Positions 17,905 to 25,741 of a stretch of 59,819 nucleotides of DNA are shown piece by piece. The notes beneath the pieces were generated by a model. The model saw only the letters and a program-made list of their open reading frames with translations, was not told the origin of the DNA and ran no database searches. The stretch is from Porphyromonadaceae bacterium UBA7042 (lineage in GTDB: Bacteria; Bacteroidota; Bacteroidia; Bacteroidales; Muribaculaceae): NCBI GenBank assembly GCA_002494015.1, contig DLAR01000094.1, positions 1 through 59,819 on the forward strand, read 5' to 3'. Positions within the stretch are counted from its first letter, which is position 1; each line of letters begins with the position of its first letter. The translations under genes were made by a program, and so were the position numbers.

Positions 17905-18225
17905 ATGAGCAAATTACATATTAAAAAAGGCGATATCGTCTATGTTCTTGCCGGCGAAGACCGCGGCAAAGAGGGCCGAGTCCTCAAAGTGAACGCAACA
18001 ACACAGCGTGCTGTCGTTGAAGGCATCAACATCGTAACCAAAGCCACCAAACCCAGTGCCAAGCACCCCCAAGGCGGCCTCGTAAAGATGGAAGCCCCCA
18101 TCCACATCTCCAACCTCGCTCTGATCGACCCCAAGACCGGCAAACCCACCCGCATCGGCCGTCGCAAGAACGAGAAAGGAGTCTCAGTACGTTACGCTAA
18201 AAAATCAGGAGAGGAGATTAAGTAA
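17905..18225 (+). CDS. rplX: 50S ribosomal protein L24
   Basis: L24 (106 aa) starts 50S assembly at 23S domain I. The KOW motif is seen as KKGDIVYVLAGEDRGKEGRV. The stop codon shares one base with the rplE start (TAATG). The last codons supply an AGGAG-type purine run 8 nt before the rplE ATG. Confidence 0.98.
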   Translation: MSKLHIKKGDIVYVLAGEDRGKEGRVLKVNATTQRAVVEGINIVTKATKPSAKHPQGGLVKMEAPIHISNLALIDPKTGKPTRIGRRKNEKGVSVRYAKKSGEEIK

Positions 18226-18776
18226 TGAGCACCACCACACTTAAAAAAGACTATCAGGAACGCATCGTTCCCGCGCTGACACAGCAATTCAGCTACACAA
18301 CACCCATGCAGGTGCCCAAGCTGAAGAAGATTGTCATCAACCAAGGTCTTGGCGCTGCTACGCAGGACAAGAAAATCATCGAGACAGCCCTCAACGAACT
18401 CACCGCAATCACCGGCCAGAAAGCTGTCGCTACCCTGTCCCGCAAGGACATCTCCAACTTCAAGCTCCGCAAGAAGATGCCCATCGGCGCGATGGTCACA
18501 CTCCGCCGCGACAAAATGTATGAATTCCTTGAACGCCTCGTGCGCGTCGCCCTCCCCCGCATCCGCGACTTCAAGGGTATCGAAGGCAAGCTCGACGGCC
18601 GTGGAAACTACACCCTCGGCATCACCGAGCAGATCATCTTCCCTGAAATCAACATCGACTCAATCAGCAAGCTCATGGGTATGAACATAACCTTCGTGAC
18701 ATCGGCCAACACCGACGCAGAAGGATATGCGCTCCTCAAAGAGTTTGGTCTCCCCTTTAAAAACGCTAAAAACTAA
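18225..18776 (+). CDS. rplE: 50S ribosomal protein L5
   Basis: L5 (183 aa) binds 5S rRNA and contacts the small-subunit head. Segments KLKKIVINQGLGAATQDKK and RLVRVALPRIRDFKGI are characteristic. Translationally coupled to rplX by a one-base overlap and followed by rpsN after 9 nt. In E. coli, S8 represses the operon through the rplE start region; here S8 is instead preceded by its own long gap. Confidence 0.99.
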   Translation: MSTTTLKKDYQERIVPALTQQFSYTTPMQVPKLKKIVINQGLGAATQDKKIIETALNELTAITGQKAVATLSRKDISNFKLRKKMPIGAMVTLRRDKMYEFLERLVRVALPRIRDFKGIEGKLDGRGNYTLGITEQIIFPEINIDSISKLMGMNITFVTSANTDAEGYALLKEFGLPFKNAKN

Positions 18777-18785
18777 ACGACTGAT

Positions 18786-19097
18786 ATGGCAAAAGAATCA
18801 ATGAAAGCCCGCGAAGTGAAGCGTGCCCGTCTTGCCGCAAAGTACGCCCAAAAGCGTGCCGAGCTCAAGAAGATTGTTAATTCAGGCGTGAATGAAGAAA
18901 ACCGTGCCGACGCCTACGAGGCCGCACAGCAGCTTCAGGCTCTCCCCAAGAACAGCAATCCCATCCGCGTTCACAACCGCTGCAAGATCACAGGCCGCCC
19001 CAAAGGCTACATGCGCCAGTTCGGAATCTCCCGAATCCAGTTCCGCGAAATGGCCTCGGCCGGCATCATCCCCGGAGTCAAGAAAGCCTCTTGGTAA
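18786..19097 (+). CDS. rpsN: 30S ribosomal protein S14 (zinc-free type)
   Basis: S14 (103 aa) belongs to the small-subunit head. The C-terminal half VHNRCKITGRPKGYMRQFGI is typical. It has only one Cys in the region where the short zinc-binding form has CxxC pairs, so it is the long, zinc-independent type. It is followed by an unusual 240-nt gap before rpsH. Confidence 0.98.
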   Translation: MAKESMKAREVKRARLAAKYAQKRAELKKIVNSGVNEENRADAYEAAQQLQALPKNSNPIRVHNRCKITGRPKGYMRQFGISRIQFREMASAGIIPGVKKASW

Positions 19098-19337
19098 TCC
19101 CCTTCAGCCCGCAGTGCCCACTGCCCGCGCTGCCGCAGACCACGTTAATCTCGTCATCCGCCCCGTCCCGGTGGCGGGTGAGTGTCCGGAAAGCTCGTTA
19201 CTCACCCCCGGTCCGGACCGCAGCCCGAGCAGGCACTCAACGCTGACACAACGCCTCTCTTCTCCCCACTAATCAAGACACAGTGAGTATTAAATATTGT
19301 TCGGAACAACCCGAATCAATTTAAACATTATTTTAAA
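19098..19337 (+). promoter_or_regulatory. Structured 240-nt gap before rpsH, candidate leader RNA
   Basis: Most spacers in this ribosomal run are under 60 nt; this one is 240 nt and GC-rich in its first two thirds. It holds several potential stems: GCAGTG/CACTGC (19111-19124), GGGTGAGT (19176-19183) with ACTCACCC (19200-19207), and the 12-bp palindrome CGGTCCGGACCG (19209-19220). No TAnnTTTG promoter is seen, so it is probably part of the long mRNA. A regulatory site for an spc protein such as S8 is one possibility; a dispersed repeat is another. No ORF with family resemblance is present. Confidence 0.45.
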
Positions 19338-19736
19338 ATGACAGATCCTATAGCAGACTATCTGACAAGATTGAGAAATGCGATCAAGGCCAACCACCGC
19401 GTGGTCGAGATTCCCGCCTCAAACTTGAAAAAAGAAATCACCAAGATTCTCTTTGAACAAGGCTATATTCTTAACTACAAGTTTATAGAGGGTGAAACCC
19501 CCGCCGGAGTCATCAAGATTGCCTTGAAATATGACCCCACCGACAAGGTGAACGCCATCAAGAGCCTCGAGCGCGTGTCGCGTCCCGGCCTTCGCCGTTA
19601 CACCGGATACAAAGATATGCCTCGCGTGTTGAACGGACTCGGCATCGCCATCCTCTCAACTTCCAAGGGTGTTATGACCAACAAGAAAGCCCGCGACCTC
19701 AAGGTAGGTGGCGAGGTTCTCTGCTATGTTTACTAA
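19338..19736 (+). CDS. rpsH: 30S ribosomal protein S8
   Basis: S8 (132 aa) binds helix 21 of 16S rRNA and controls the spc operon in E. coli. MTDPIADYLTRLRNAIKANH and GLGIAILSTSKGVMTNKKAR are diagnostic. It stands behind the 240-nt structured gap, which makes feedback through that RNA worth testing. Confidence 0.99.
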   Translation: MTDPIADYLTRLRNAIKANHRVVEIPASNLKKEITKILFEQGYILNYKFIEGETPAGVIKIALKYDPTDKVNAIKSLERVSRPGLRRYTGYKDMPRVLNGLGIAILSTSKGVMTNKKARDLKVGGEVLCYVY

Positions 19737-19743
19737 TCTAAAT

Positions 19744-19749
19744 AGGAGG
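19744..19749 (+). promoter_or_regulatory. Perfect Shine-Dalgarno site of rplF
   Basis: AGGAGG at 19744-19749 lies 10 nt before the rplF ATG at 19760. Such sites are rare in Bacteroidota, whose ribosomes mostly hide the anti-SD tail, and the neighbouring genes lack one. Confidence 0.75.
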
Positions 19750-19759
19750 ATACAGAATT

Positions 19760-20317
19760 ATGTCACGAATAGGTAAAGCTCCCATTGAGATTCCCGCCGG
19801 TGTAACAGTCACCGTCGGCAACGACAACGTAGTGACCGTCAAAGGTCCCAAAGGCACCCTCACGCAGAAAGTCAACCCCGACCTCCACGTCAAGGTAGAC
19901 GGAAACCACGTCATCGTAGAGCGTCCCACCGACGACCGCGAACACCGCGCCCAGCACGGCCTCTACCGCGCCTTGATTCACAACATGGTTGTCGGCGTTT
20001 CTACCGGCTATCGCAAAGAAATGGAATTAGTAGGTGTAGGTTACCGTGCCACAGCTACCGGCCAAGTGCTTGAACTCTCGCTCGGTTACTCCCACGCCAT
20101 ATATATCAAGCTCCCGCCCGAAATCAAGGTTGAAGCCAAGACCGAGCGTAACAAAAACCCGCTCATCATCCTCGAAAGCGACGACAAGCAGCTCCTCGGC
20201 CAGGTGTGTGCCAAAATCCGCTCCCTCCGCAAGCCCGAACCCTACAAGGGCAAAGGTATCAAGTTTGTCGGCGAGATTATCCGTCGCAAGTCGGGTAAAT
20301 CGGCAAGTGCTAAATAA
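19760..20317 (+). CDS. rplF: 50S ribosomal protein L6
   Basis: L6 (185 aa) binds near the sarcin-ricin loop. MSRIGKAPIEIPAGVTV and the C-terminal PEPYKGKGIKFVGEIIRRK are diagnostic. Unlike most genes here it has a full AGGAGG ribosome-binding site. Confidence 0.99.
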   Translation: MSRIGKAPIEIPAGVTVTVGNDNVVTVKGPKGTLTQKVNPDLHVKVDGNHVIVERPTDDREHRAQHGLYRALIHNMVVGVSTGYRKEMELVGVGYRATATGQVLELSLGYSHAIYIKLPPEIKVEAKTERNKNPLIILESDDKQLLGQVCAKIRSLRKPEPYKGKGIKFVGEIIRRKSGKSASAK

Positions 20318-20333
20318 TTAAACTGATTCAACC

Positions 20334-20675
20334 ATGATTTCCAAGATACAAAGAAGAAACAAAATCAAGACCCGCATCCGCGGCAAAGTGTCGGGCACCG
20401 CAGCCCGTCCCCGCATGTCGGTCTTCCGTAGCAACAAGCAGATTTATGTTCAGCTTATCGACGACCTCGCAGGTGTAACAATCGCAGCTACATCTTCCAA
20501 GGGCATCGAAGAAGGAACCAAGTGTGAAATCGCAGCCAAGGTAGGCGAAGCCATCGCTCAGAAAGCCCTCGCAGCCGGTATCACCGAAGTGGTCTTCGAC
20601 CGCAACGGCTACCTCTTCCACGGCAGAGTTAAATCATTGGCCGATGCCGCTCGCAACGGTGGTCTCAAATTCTAA
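20334..20675 (+). CDS. rplR: 50S ribosomal protein L18
   Basis: L18 (113 aa) binds 5S rRNA. The basic N-terminus KIQRRNKIKTRIRGKVSGT, followed by RPRMSVFRSNKQIYVQLID and the terminal FHGRVKSLADAARNGGLKF, match the family. Spacers 16 and 9 nt to its neighbours. Confidence 0.99.
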   Translation: MISKIQRRNKIKTRIRGKVSGTAARPRMSVFRSNKQIYVQLIDDLAGVTIAATSSKGIEEGTKCEIAAKVGEAIAQKALAAGITEVVFDRNGYLFHGRVKSLADAARNGGLKF

Positions 20676-20684
20676 TCAACGATT

Positions 20685-21203
20685 ATGGCTACAAAAAATA
20701 ACAAAGTAAAATCAACCAACGATATCGAGCTCAAAGACCGTCTCGTTGCTATCAACCGCGTTACCAAGGTGACCAAGGGTGGTCGCACCTTCACCTTCGC
20801 CGCCATCGTCGTTGTCGGAAATGAAAACGGCATCGTAGGCTGGGGCCTCGGAAAGGCCAACGAAGTTCAGGCTGCCATCGCCAAGGGTGTTGAAGCCGCC
20901 AAGAAGAACCTCATCAAAGTCCCCGTTCACCGCGGAACAATCTCCCACGAGCAGATTGCAAAATTCGGCGGCTCGCGCGTAATCATCAAGCCCGCGAGCC
21001 ACGGTACCGGCGTAAAGGCCGGCGGTGCTATGCGCGCCGTGCTTGAAAGCGTCGGAATCACTGACGTGCTCGCCAAGTCAAAGGGATCTTCCAACCCCCA
21101 CAACCTCGTAAAGGCAACCATCGCCGCTCTCGGCGAACTGCGCTCACCCGCACAGATTGCACAAAACCGCGGCATCTCTGTCGAACAAGTCTTTAACGGT
21201 TAA
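20685..21203 (+). CDS. rpsE: 30S ribosomal protein S5
   Basis: S5 (172 aa) has a dsRNA-binding-like N-terminal domain (LVAINRVTKVTKGGRTFTF, the loop altered in spectinomycin-resistant and ram mutants) and a C-terminal domain with GTGVKAGGAMRAVLESVGI. No resistance-type change is obvious. It is followed by rpmD after 14 nt. Confidence 0.99.
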   Translation: MATKNNKVKSTNDIELKDRLVAINRVTKVTKGGRTFTFAAIVVVGNENGIVGWGLGKANEVQAAIAKGVEAAKKNLIKVPVHRGTISHEQIAKFGGSRVIIKPASHGTGVKAGGAMRAVLESVGITDVLAKSKGSSNPHNLVKATIAALGELRSPAQIAQNRGISVEQVFNG

Positions 21204-21217
21204 TACCTCACAAAGAA

Positions 21218-21397
21218 ATGGCTAAGATTAAAATCACCCAGATAAAGAGCCGCATCAACGCACCCGCTGTTCAGAAGCGCACCCTTGATGCCCTCGGATT
21301 GAGAAAAATGCATCACTCGATTGTCCTTGAGGACACTCCCTCAGTGATGGGAATGGTAAACGCTGTGCGTCATTTGGTAGAAGTGACCCCCGCATAA
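21218..21397 (+). CDS. rpmD: 50S ribosomal protein L30
   Basis: A 59-aa gene in the position of L30 between rpsE and rplO. The protein MAKIKITQIKSRINAPAVQK, continuing with RTLDALGLRKMHHSIVLED, has the L30 fold pattern (strand, helix with QKRTLDALGLRK, strand, helix) and the usual length of about 60 residues. It is not essential in all bacteria but is conserved here. Confidence 0.97.
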   Translation: MAKIKITQIKSRINAPAVQKRTLDALGLRKMHHSIVLEDTPSVMGMVNAVRHLVEVTPA

Positions 21398-21427
21398 GTT
21401 CAACTCTTTTTATAGAACAAAACAATT

Positions 21428-21871
21428 ATGGATTTAAGTAATTTAAAACCCGCTGTTGGTTCCGTGACCCGCAAGACCCGTATCGGCCGCGGTCCCGGTT
21501 CAGGAAAGGGTGGAACATCTACCCGTGGTCACAAAGGCGCAAAGTCCCGCTCGGGCTACAGCCGCAAGATCGGTTTTGAAGGTGGCCAGATGCCCCTCCA
21601 GCGCCGTCTTCCCAAGTTTGGCTTCAAAAACATCAACCGCGTCGAGTACAAAGCCGTAAACATCTGCGACCTTGAAACAATCGCCGCAACAGGTGTTGAG
21701 AAAATCGGCATCGCCGAGCTCGTGGCCGCCGGCCTCGTAAACGGCAAGCAGCCCGTCAAGATTCTCGCCAACGGCACGCTCACCCACAAGCTCGCCGTAG
21801 AAGCCAACGCCTTCTCCGCAGCCGCCGAAAAAGCAATCGTTGAAGCTGGCGGCTCCATCAACAAAATTTAA
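21428..21871 (+). CDS. rplO: 50S ribosomal protein L15
   Basis: L15 (147 aa) is a late assembly protein. The glycine/arginine-rich N-terminal arm (GRGPGSGKGGTSTRGHKGAK, then SRSGYSRKIGFEGGQMPLQR) is diagnostic. It lies 17 nt upstream of secY, the order found in nearly all bacteria. Confidence 0.99.
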   Translation: MDLSNLKPAVGSVTRKTRIGRGPGSGKGGTSTRGHKGAKSRSGYSRKIGFEGGQMPLQRRLPKFGFKNINRVEYKAVNICDLETIAATGVEKIGIAELVAAGLVNGKQPVKILANGTLTHKLAVEANAFSAAAEKAIVEAGGSINKI

Positions 21872-21888
21872 TCCCCCTCCTCCCCACA

Positions 21889-23238
21889 ATGCGATTTATT
21901 GAAACATTAAGAAACATTTGGACCATTGAGGAACTGAGAAAGCGCATCCTCGTGACCCTGTTGCTGGTACTCGTTTACCGCCTCGGTTGCTACGTCGTCC
22001 TCCCGGGAATCAGCCCCGCCGACCTCGACGCGCTCACCAAGTTCACCAACAAGAGCGGCCTGATGCAACTCCTCGACATGTTCTCGGGCGGCGCTTTCTC
22101 TCAAGCCTCGATCTTCGCACTCGGTATCATGCCCTACATCACTGCATCCATCGTGATACAGCTCCTCGGCATGGTGCTCCCTTCATTCCAGAAGATGCAG
22201 CGCGAAGGCGAGAGCGGGCGGCAGAAACTCAGCCAGTACACCCGCTACCTCACCGTCCTCATCCTTGTGCTCCAAGGACCCGCCTATCTGGTCAACATCC
22301 AGTATCAGGTAAGCGCGGCAACCGGCAGCGCAACGATGGGTGCGTGGACGATAGCCTACCTCACTGTGATTCTCGCCGCCGGCTCCATGTTCATCATGTG
22401 GCTTGGCGAGCGCATTACCGACCGCGGTATCGGCAATGGTATCTCCTTCATCATCCTTGTAGGTATCATTGCCCGTCTCCCCGGAGCATTGTTCTATGAA
22501 TTTACATCACGCCTTCCCGGAGCCACAGGCTCGCAGGGCGGCCTCGTGATGTTTGTCGTCGAAATCGTGCTCCTGTTTGCCGTAACGGTCGGTGCAGTGC
22601 TCCTCGTGCAGGGAACCCGCAAAGTCCCCGTACAGTACGCCAAGCGCATCGTCGGCAACAAGCAGTATGGCGGAGCCCGCCAGTACATCCCCTTGAAAGT
22701 CAACGCCGCCGGAGTGATGCCGATCATCTTTGCACAAGCAATCATGTTCATCCCCATCACCCTCGCCGGATTCGGATCCTCTGAAGGCTCATCCGGATTC
22801 TACGCAGCGTTCTCTGACATCAACGGATTCTGGTACAACCTCGTTTACTTCATCCTCATTGTCGCCTTCACCTACTTCTACACCGCCATCACCGTGCGCC
22901 CCACCCAGATGGCCGAAGACATGAAGCGCAACAACGGATTCATTCCCGGAGTGAAACCCGGCAAGAAGACAGCCGAATACCTCGACTCAATCATGTCGCG
23001 CATCACACTCCCCGGCTCGTTGTTCCTCGGAATTGTCGCAATCCTCCCCGCTTTTGCCCGATTCTTCGGCATCAGCCAGAACTTTGCCCAATTCTTTGGC
23101 GGCACATCACTGCTCATCCTTGTCGGAGTCGTCCTCGACACCCTGCAACAGATTGAGTCTCACCTGATGATGCACCACTACGACGGCCTGATGAAGGATG
23201 GTAAAATCAAGGGCCGTACAACCGGTTCGGCTTATTGA
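21889..23238 (+). CDS. secY: Protein translocase subunit SecY
   Basis: The channel subunit of the Sec translocon (449 aa, ten predicted membrane helices). Recognisable pieces: TLLLVLVYRLGCYVVLPG in helix 1, the plug-side SGGAFSQASIFALGIMPYI, and RGIGNGISFIILVGI in the middle; the C-terminal cytoplasmic tail is short. Placement after rplO is universal. It is followed by map after 58 nt. Confidence 0.99.
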   Translation: MRFIETLRNIWTIEELRKRILVTLLLVLVYRLGCYVVLPGISPADLDALTKFTNKSGLMQLLDMFSGGAFSQASIFALGIMPYITASIVIQLLGMVLPSFQKMQREGESGRQKLSQYTRYLTVLILVLQGPAYLVNIQYQVSAATGSATMGAWTIAYLTVILAAGSMFIMWLGERITDRGIGNGISFIILVGIIARLPGALFYEFTSRLPGATGSQGGLVMFVVEIVLLFAVTVGAVLLVQGTRKVPVQYAKRIVGNKQYGGARQYIPLKVNAAGVMPIIFAQAIMFIPITLAGFGSSEGSSGFYAAFSDINGFWYNLVYFILIVAFTYFYTAITVRPTQMAEDMKRNNGFIPGVKPGKKTAEYLDSIMSRITLPGSLFLGIVAILPAFARFFGISQNFAQFFGGTSLLILVGVVLDTLQQIESHLMMHHYDGLMKDGKIKGRTTGSAY

Positions 23239-23296
23239 TCCGTGTAACTGCTCGATAATTTTTGAAAAGAACCCCACCACTCTGTTTCTTCAATAA

Positions 23297-24079
23297 ATGA
23301 TCTATCTCAAGACACCCGAAGAAATCGAAAAAATGGTGCAGGCATGCACACTCGTGAGCCGCACACTTGGCGAAGTTGCCAAGTGGGTGGCTCCCGGTGT
23401 GACTACCCGCCGCCTTGACACCATAGCCCGCGAATTCATCCACGACAACGGCGGCAAACCCGCCTGTCTCGGCTATGGAGGGTTTCCCGGAACCCTTTGC
23501 ATCGAGGTCAACGAAACCGTGGTCCACGGATTTCCCTCAGGCTACGAGCTTCGCGACGGCGACATCGTGGGCATCGACACCGTCACAGAACTCGACGGCT
23601 ACAACGGCGATACGTGCTACACATTCCCCGTAGGCGAAATCGCCCCCGAAGTCATGGCTCTTTGCGTCACAACCAAGGAATCCCTCTACAAAGGCATCGA
23701 CGCCGCACAGGAAGGACGCCGTATCGGCGACATCGCCAACGCCGTCCAGACCTACTGCGAATCCCGAGGCTATACCGTAGTCCGCGAAATGTGCGGCCAC
23801 GGCATCGGACGCAAGATGCACGAAGACCCCGAAGTCCCCAACTACGGCCGCCGCGGCACAGGCCCCGTCCTGCGCAGCGGCATGTGTATCGCGATTGAGC
23901 CGATGATCAACCTCGGCAGCCGCAACATCGTCATCGAACGCGACGGATGGACCTGCCGCACCAAGGACCGCAGACCCTCGGCCCACTACGAGCACACCAT
24001 CGCCGTCACGACCGAAGGCCCGCGCATCCTGACCACCTTTGACTACATAAAGGAATCCCTCGGTGACAGGTTCATCTGA
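23297..24079 (+). CDS. map: Type I methionine aminopeptidase
   Basis: Removes the initiator Met from nascent proteins (260 aa). The metal ligands D94, D105, H167, E200 and E231 have the spacing of the E. coli enzyme (D97, D108, H171, E204, E235), and H77 in ETVVHGFP matches the substrate-binding His. The pattern is that of the short type Ia form without an N-terminal zinc domain. It is in the secY-map-infA-rpmJ arrangement typical of Bacteroidota and Gram-positives. Confidence 0.98.
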   Translation: MIYLKTPEEIEKMVQACTLVSRTLGEVAKWVAPGVTTRRLDTIAREFIHDNGGKPACLGYGGFPGTLCIEVNETVVHGFPSGYELRDGDIVGIDTVTELDGYNGDTCYTFPVGEIAPEVMALCVTTKESLYKGIDAAQEGRRIGDIANAVQTYCESRGYTVVREMCGHGIGRKMHEDPEVPNYGRRGTGPVLRSGMCIAIEPMINLGSRNIVIERDGWTCRTKDRRPSAHYEHTIAVTTEGPRILTTFDYIKESLGDRFI

Positions 24080-24133
24080 CAATTAATCGGCAACTTTACA
24101 GAATTAATATCCCTTACCACCTAATCCCCAAGT

Positions 24134-24352
24134 ATGGCAAAACAGTCAGCAATAGAACAGGACGGCGTAATCGTCGAGGCTCTTTCCAATGCAATGTTCC
24201 GTGTCGAGCTTGAAAACGGCCATGAAATCACGGCCCACATCTCAGGCAAGATGCGCATGCATTACATCAAGATCCTCCCCGGCGACAAAGTGCGCGTGGA
24301 GATGTCTCCCTACGACCTCTCAAAAGGCCGCATCGCCTTCCGTTACAAATAA
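24134..24352 (+). CDS. infA: Translation initiation factor IF-1
   Basis: IF-1 (72 aa, the standard length) is an S1/OB-fold factor that blocks the A site during initiation. The sequence MAKQSAIEQDGVIVEALSNA and the middle ENGHEITAHISGKMR are diagnostic. Spacers 54 nt from map and 36 nt to rpmJ. Confidence 0.99.
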   Translation: MAKQSAIEQDGVIVEALSNAMFRVELENGHEITAHISGKMRMHYIKILPGDKVRVEMSPYDLSKGRIAFRYK

Positions 24353-24388
24353 TGAAATATTAATAAAAATAATAAACCATAAATCAAG

Positions 24389-24505
24389 ATGAAAGTTAGA
24401 GCTTCAATCAAGAAACGCACCCCCGACAGCAAAATCGTGCGTCGCAAGGGCCGTCTTTATGTGATTAACAAGAAAAACCCCAAATACAAACAGCGTCAGG
24501 GTTAA
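24389..24505 (+). CDS. rpmJ: 50S ribosomal protein L36 (zinc-free type)
   Basis: A 38-aa gene: MKVRASIKKRTPDSKIVRRK, then GRLYVINKKNPKYKQRQG. It is L36 by sequence and position. The Cys/His zinc ligands of the classic form are all absent, so it is the zinc-independent type. It is the last gene before a terminator and a new promoter. Confidence 0.97.
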   Translation: MKVRASIKKRTPDSKIVRRKGRLYVINKKNPKYKQRQG

Positions 24506-24553
24506 TCGTTGAATCTCCTCTCAACATCGTTGCTTGAGACTAATGGTTAAAAT

Positions 24554-24594
24554 TTCCCAATGATTTCTAAATTGTATTTCATTGGGGAGTTTTT
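24554..24594 (+). terminator. Intrinsic terminator between rpmJ and rpsM
   Basis: Stem arms 24554-24563 and 24579-24588 pair (core CCCAATGA/TCATTGGG exact, one GU outside), loop 15 nt, followed by TTTTT (24590-24594). It would end or attenuate the long str-S10-spc transcript. Confidence 0.65.
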
Positions 24595-24620
24595 ACGCTG
24601 TCTCTCTGCAAAATAATTAT

Positions 24621-24628
24621 TAACTTTG
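24621..24628 (+). promoter_or_regulatory. Promoter -7 element of the rpsM operon
   Basis: TAACTTTG matches the Bacteroidota TAnnTTTG consensus exactly and lies 26 nt before the rpsM ATG. The -33 box is weak (GCTG at 24597-24600). It gives the rpsM-rpsK-rpsD-rpoA-rplQ group its own start after the terminator. Confidence 0.6.
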
Positions 24629-24653
24629 CACAAAAATTTTAGTCAAGTATAAT

Positions 24654-25034
24654 ATGGCAGTACGAATAGTGGGAGTTGACCTCCCCCAGAACAAAAGAGG
24701 TGAAATCGCCTTGACTTACATTTTTGGCATCGGTCGCAGCGCATCCAAGTCAATCTTGAACAAAGCCGGCGTTGATGTCAACATCAAAGTAAAAGACTGG
24801 ACCGACGACCAAGCAGCCCGCGTGCGCGAAGTTATCGGTAGCGACTACAAGGTCGAGGGTGACCTCCGCAGCGAAATCCAGCTTAACATCAAGCGCCTGA
24901 TGGACATCGGTTGCTATCGCGGCATCCGTCACCGCAACGGCCTCCCCGTGCGCGGCCAGAGCACAAAGAACAACGCCCGCACCCGCAAGGGACGCAAGAA
25001 AACAGTCGCCAACAAGAAAAAAGCTACTAAATAA
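24654..25034 (+). CDS. rpsM: 30S ribosomal protein S13
   Basis: S13 (126 aa) contacts the P-site tRNA and bridges to the large subunit. MAVRIVGVDLPQNKRGEIAL, GIGRSASKSIL and the C-terminal GLPVRGQSTKNNARTRKGR are diagnostic. First gene of the alpha operon, just after a terminator-promoter pair. Confidence 0.99.
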   Translation: MAVRIVGVDLPQNKRGEIALTYIFGIGRSASKSILNKAGVDVNIKVKDWTDDQAARVREVIGSDYKVEGDLRSEIQLNIKRLMDIGCYRGIRHRNGLPVRGQSTKNNARTRKGRKKTVANKKKATK

Positions 25035-25049
25035 TATTGATATTTTAAT

Positions 25050-25439
25050 ATGGCAAAAAAGACAGTCGCAGCAAAGAAGAGAAATGTCAAAGTTGATGCC
25101 GCCGGCCAGCTTCACGTTCACTCCTCTTTCAACAACATCATCGTGTGCTTAGCCAACTCTGAAGGTCAGGTTATCTCTTGGTCGTCGGCAGGCAAGATGG
25201 GATTCCGCGGTTCAAAAAAGAACACCCCCTATGCAGCCCAGATGGCCGCTCAGGATTGTGCCAAAGTCGCCTACGACCTCGGCCTCCGCAAAGTAAAGGC
25301 TTATGTCAAAGGTCCCGGCAACGGACGTGAATCAGCTATCCGTACCGTTCACGGCGCAGGCATCGAAGTGACCGAAATCGTTGACGTTACTCCGCTTCCC
25401 CACAACGGATGCCGTCCCCCCAAGCGTCGCCGCGTATAA
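25050..25439 (+). CDS. rpsK: 30S ribosomal protein S11
   Basis: S11 (129 aa) forms the platform of the small subunit. AQLHVHS-type strand (GQLHVHSSFNNIIV) and the C-terminal DVTPLPHNGCRPPKRRRV are diagnostic. Followed by a 302-nt gap before rpsD. Confidence 0.99.
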   Translation: MAKKTVAAKKRNVKVDAAGQLHVHSSFNNIIVCLANSEGQVISWSSAGKMGFRGSKKNTPYAAQMAAQDCAKVAYDLGLRKVKAYVKGPGNGRESAIRTVHGAGIEVTEIVDVTPLPHNGCRPPKRRRV

Positions 25440-25741
25440 TCCCACCGTGTTTTATCCGCAGCAACAGGTTTTTATAAGAGAAAACTAAAAACATCGGGGC
25501 TGACATCACGGAAACATCATCCGCCTCCACCTTCTACCTTCCCGGAGACACTTGTCACGAGGCTGAAACGACCCGCTTGGAGACATCGAATGTGATTGAC
25601 CACATTTTTTTATCACCTCTCTGTGGTCGCGGCTGCACTAAAATGTCCACCCAATGGTCAACCCGCCACAATTGCAGCGGAGCGATTTTCCCCCGATTAC
25701 CCATCCCCCCGATAATAACGACTTTAATACAAAAATTAGAA
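25440..25741 (+). promoter_or_regulatory. 302-nt rpsD leader, candidate S4-binding RNA
   Basis: This is the longest gap in the ribosomal run and carries no credible ORF. Possible stems: GACCACA (25598-25604) with TGTGGTC (25622-25628), and GCTGCA (25632-25637) with TGCAGC (25673-25678) enclosing a smaller region. No TAnnTTTG promoter is evident near rpsD. I recall that a ribosomal leader class named S4-Bacteroidia has been described upstream of rpsD in this group; this region is in the right place but I cannot confirm the match. S4 is the known alpha-operon repressor in E. coli. Confidence 0.5.

Noticed and set aside
25577..25741. N-terminal extension of S4
   Set aside because: In-frame but unrelated to S4; the normal S4 start at 25742 explains the length and the upstream part is the leader.
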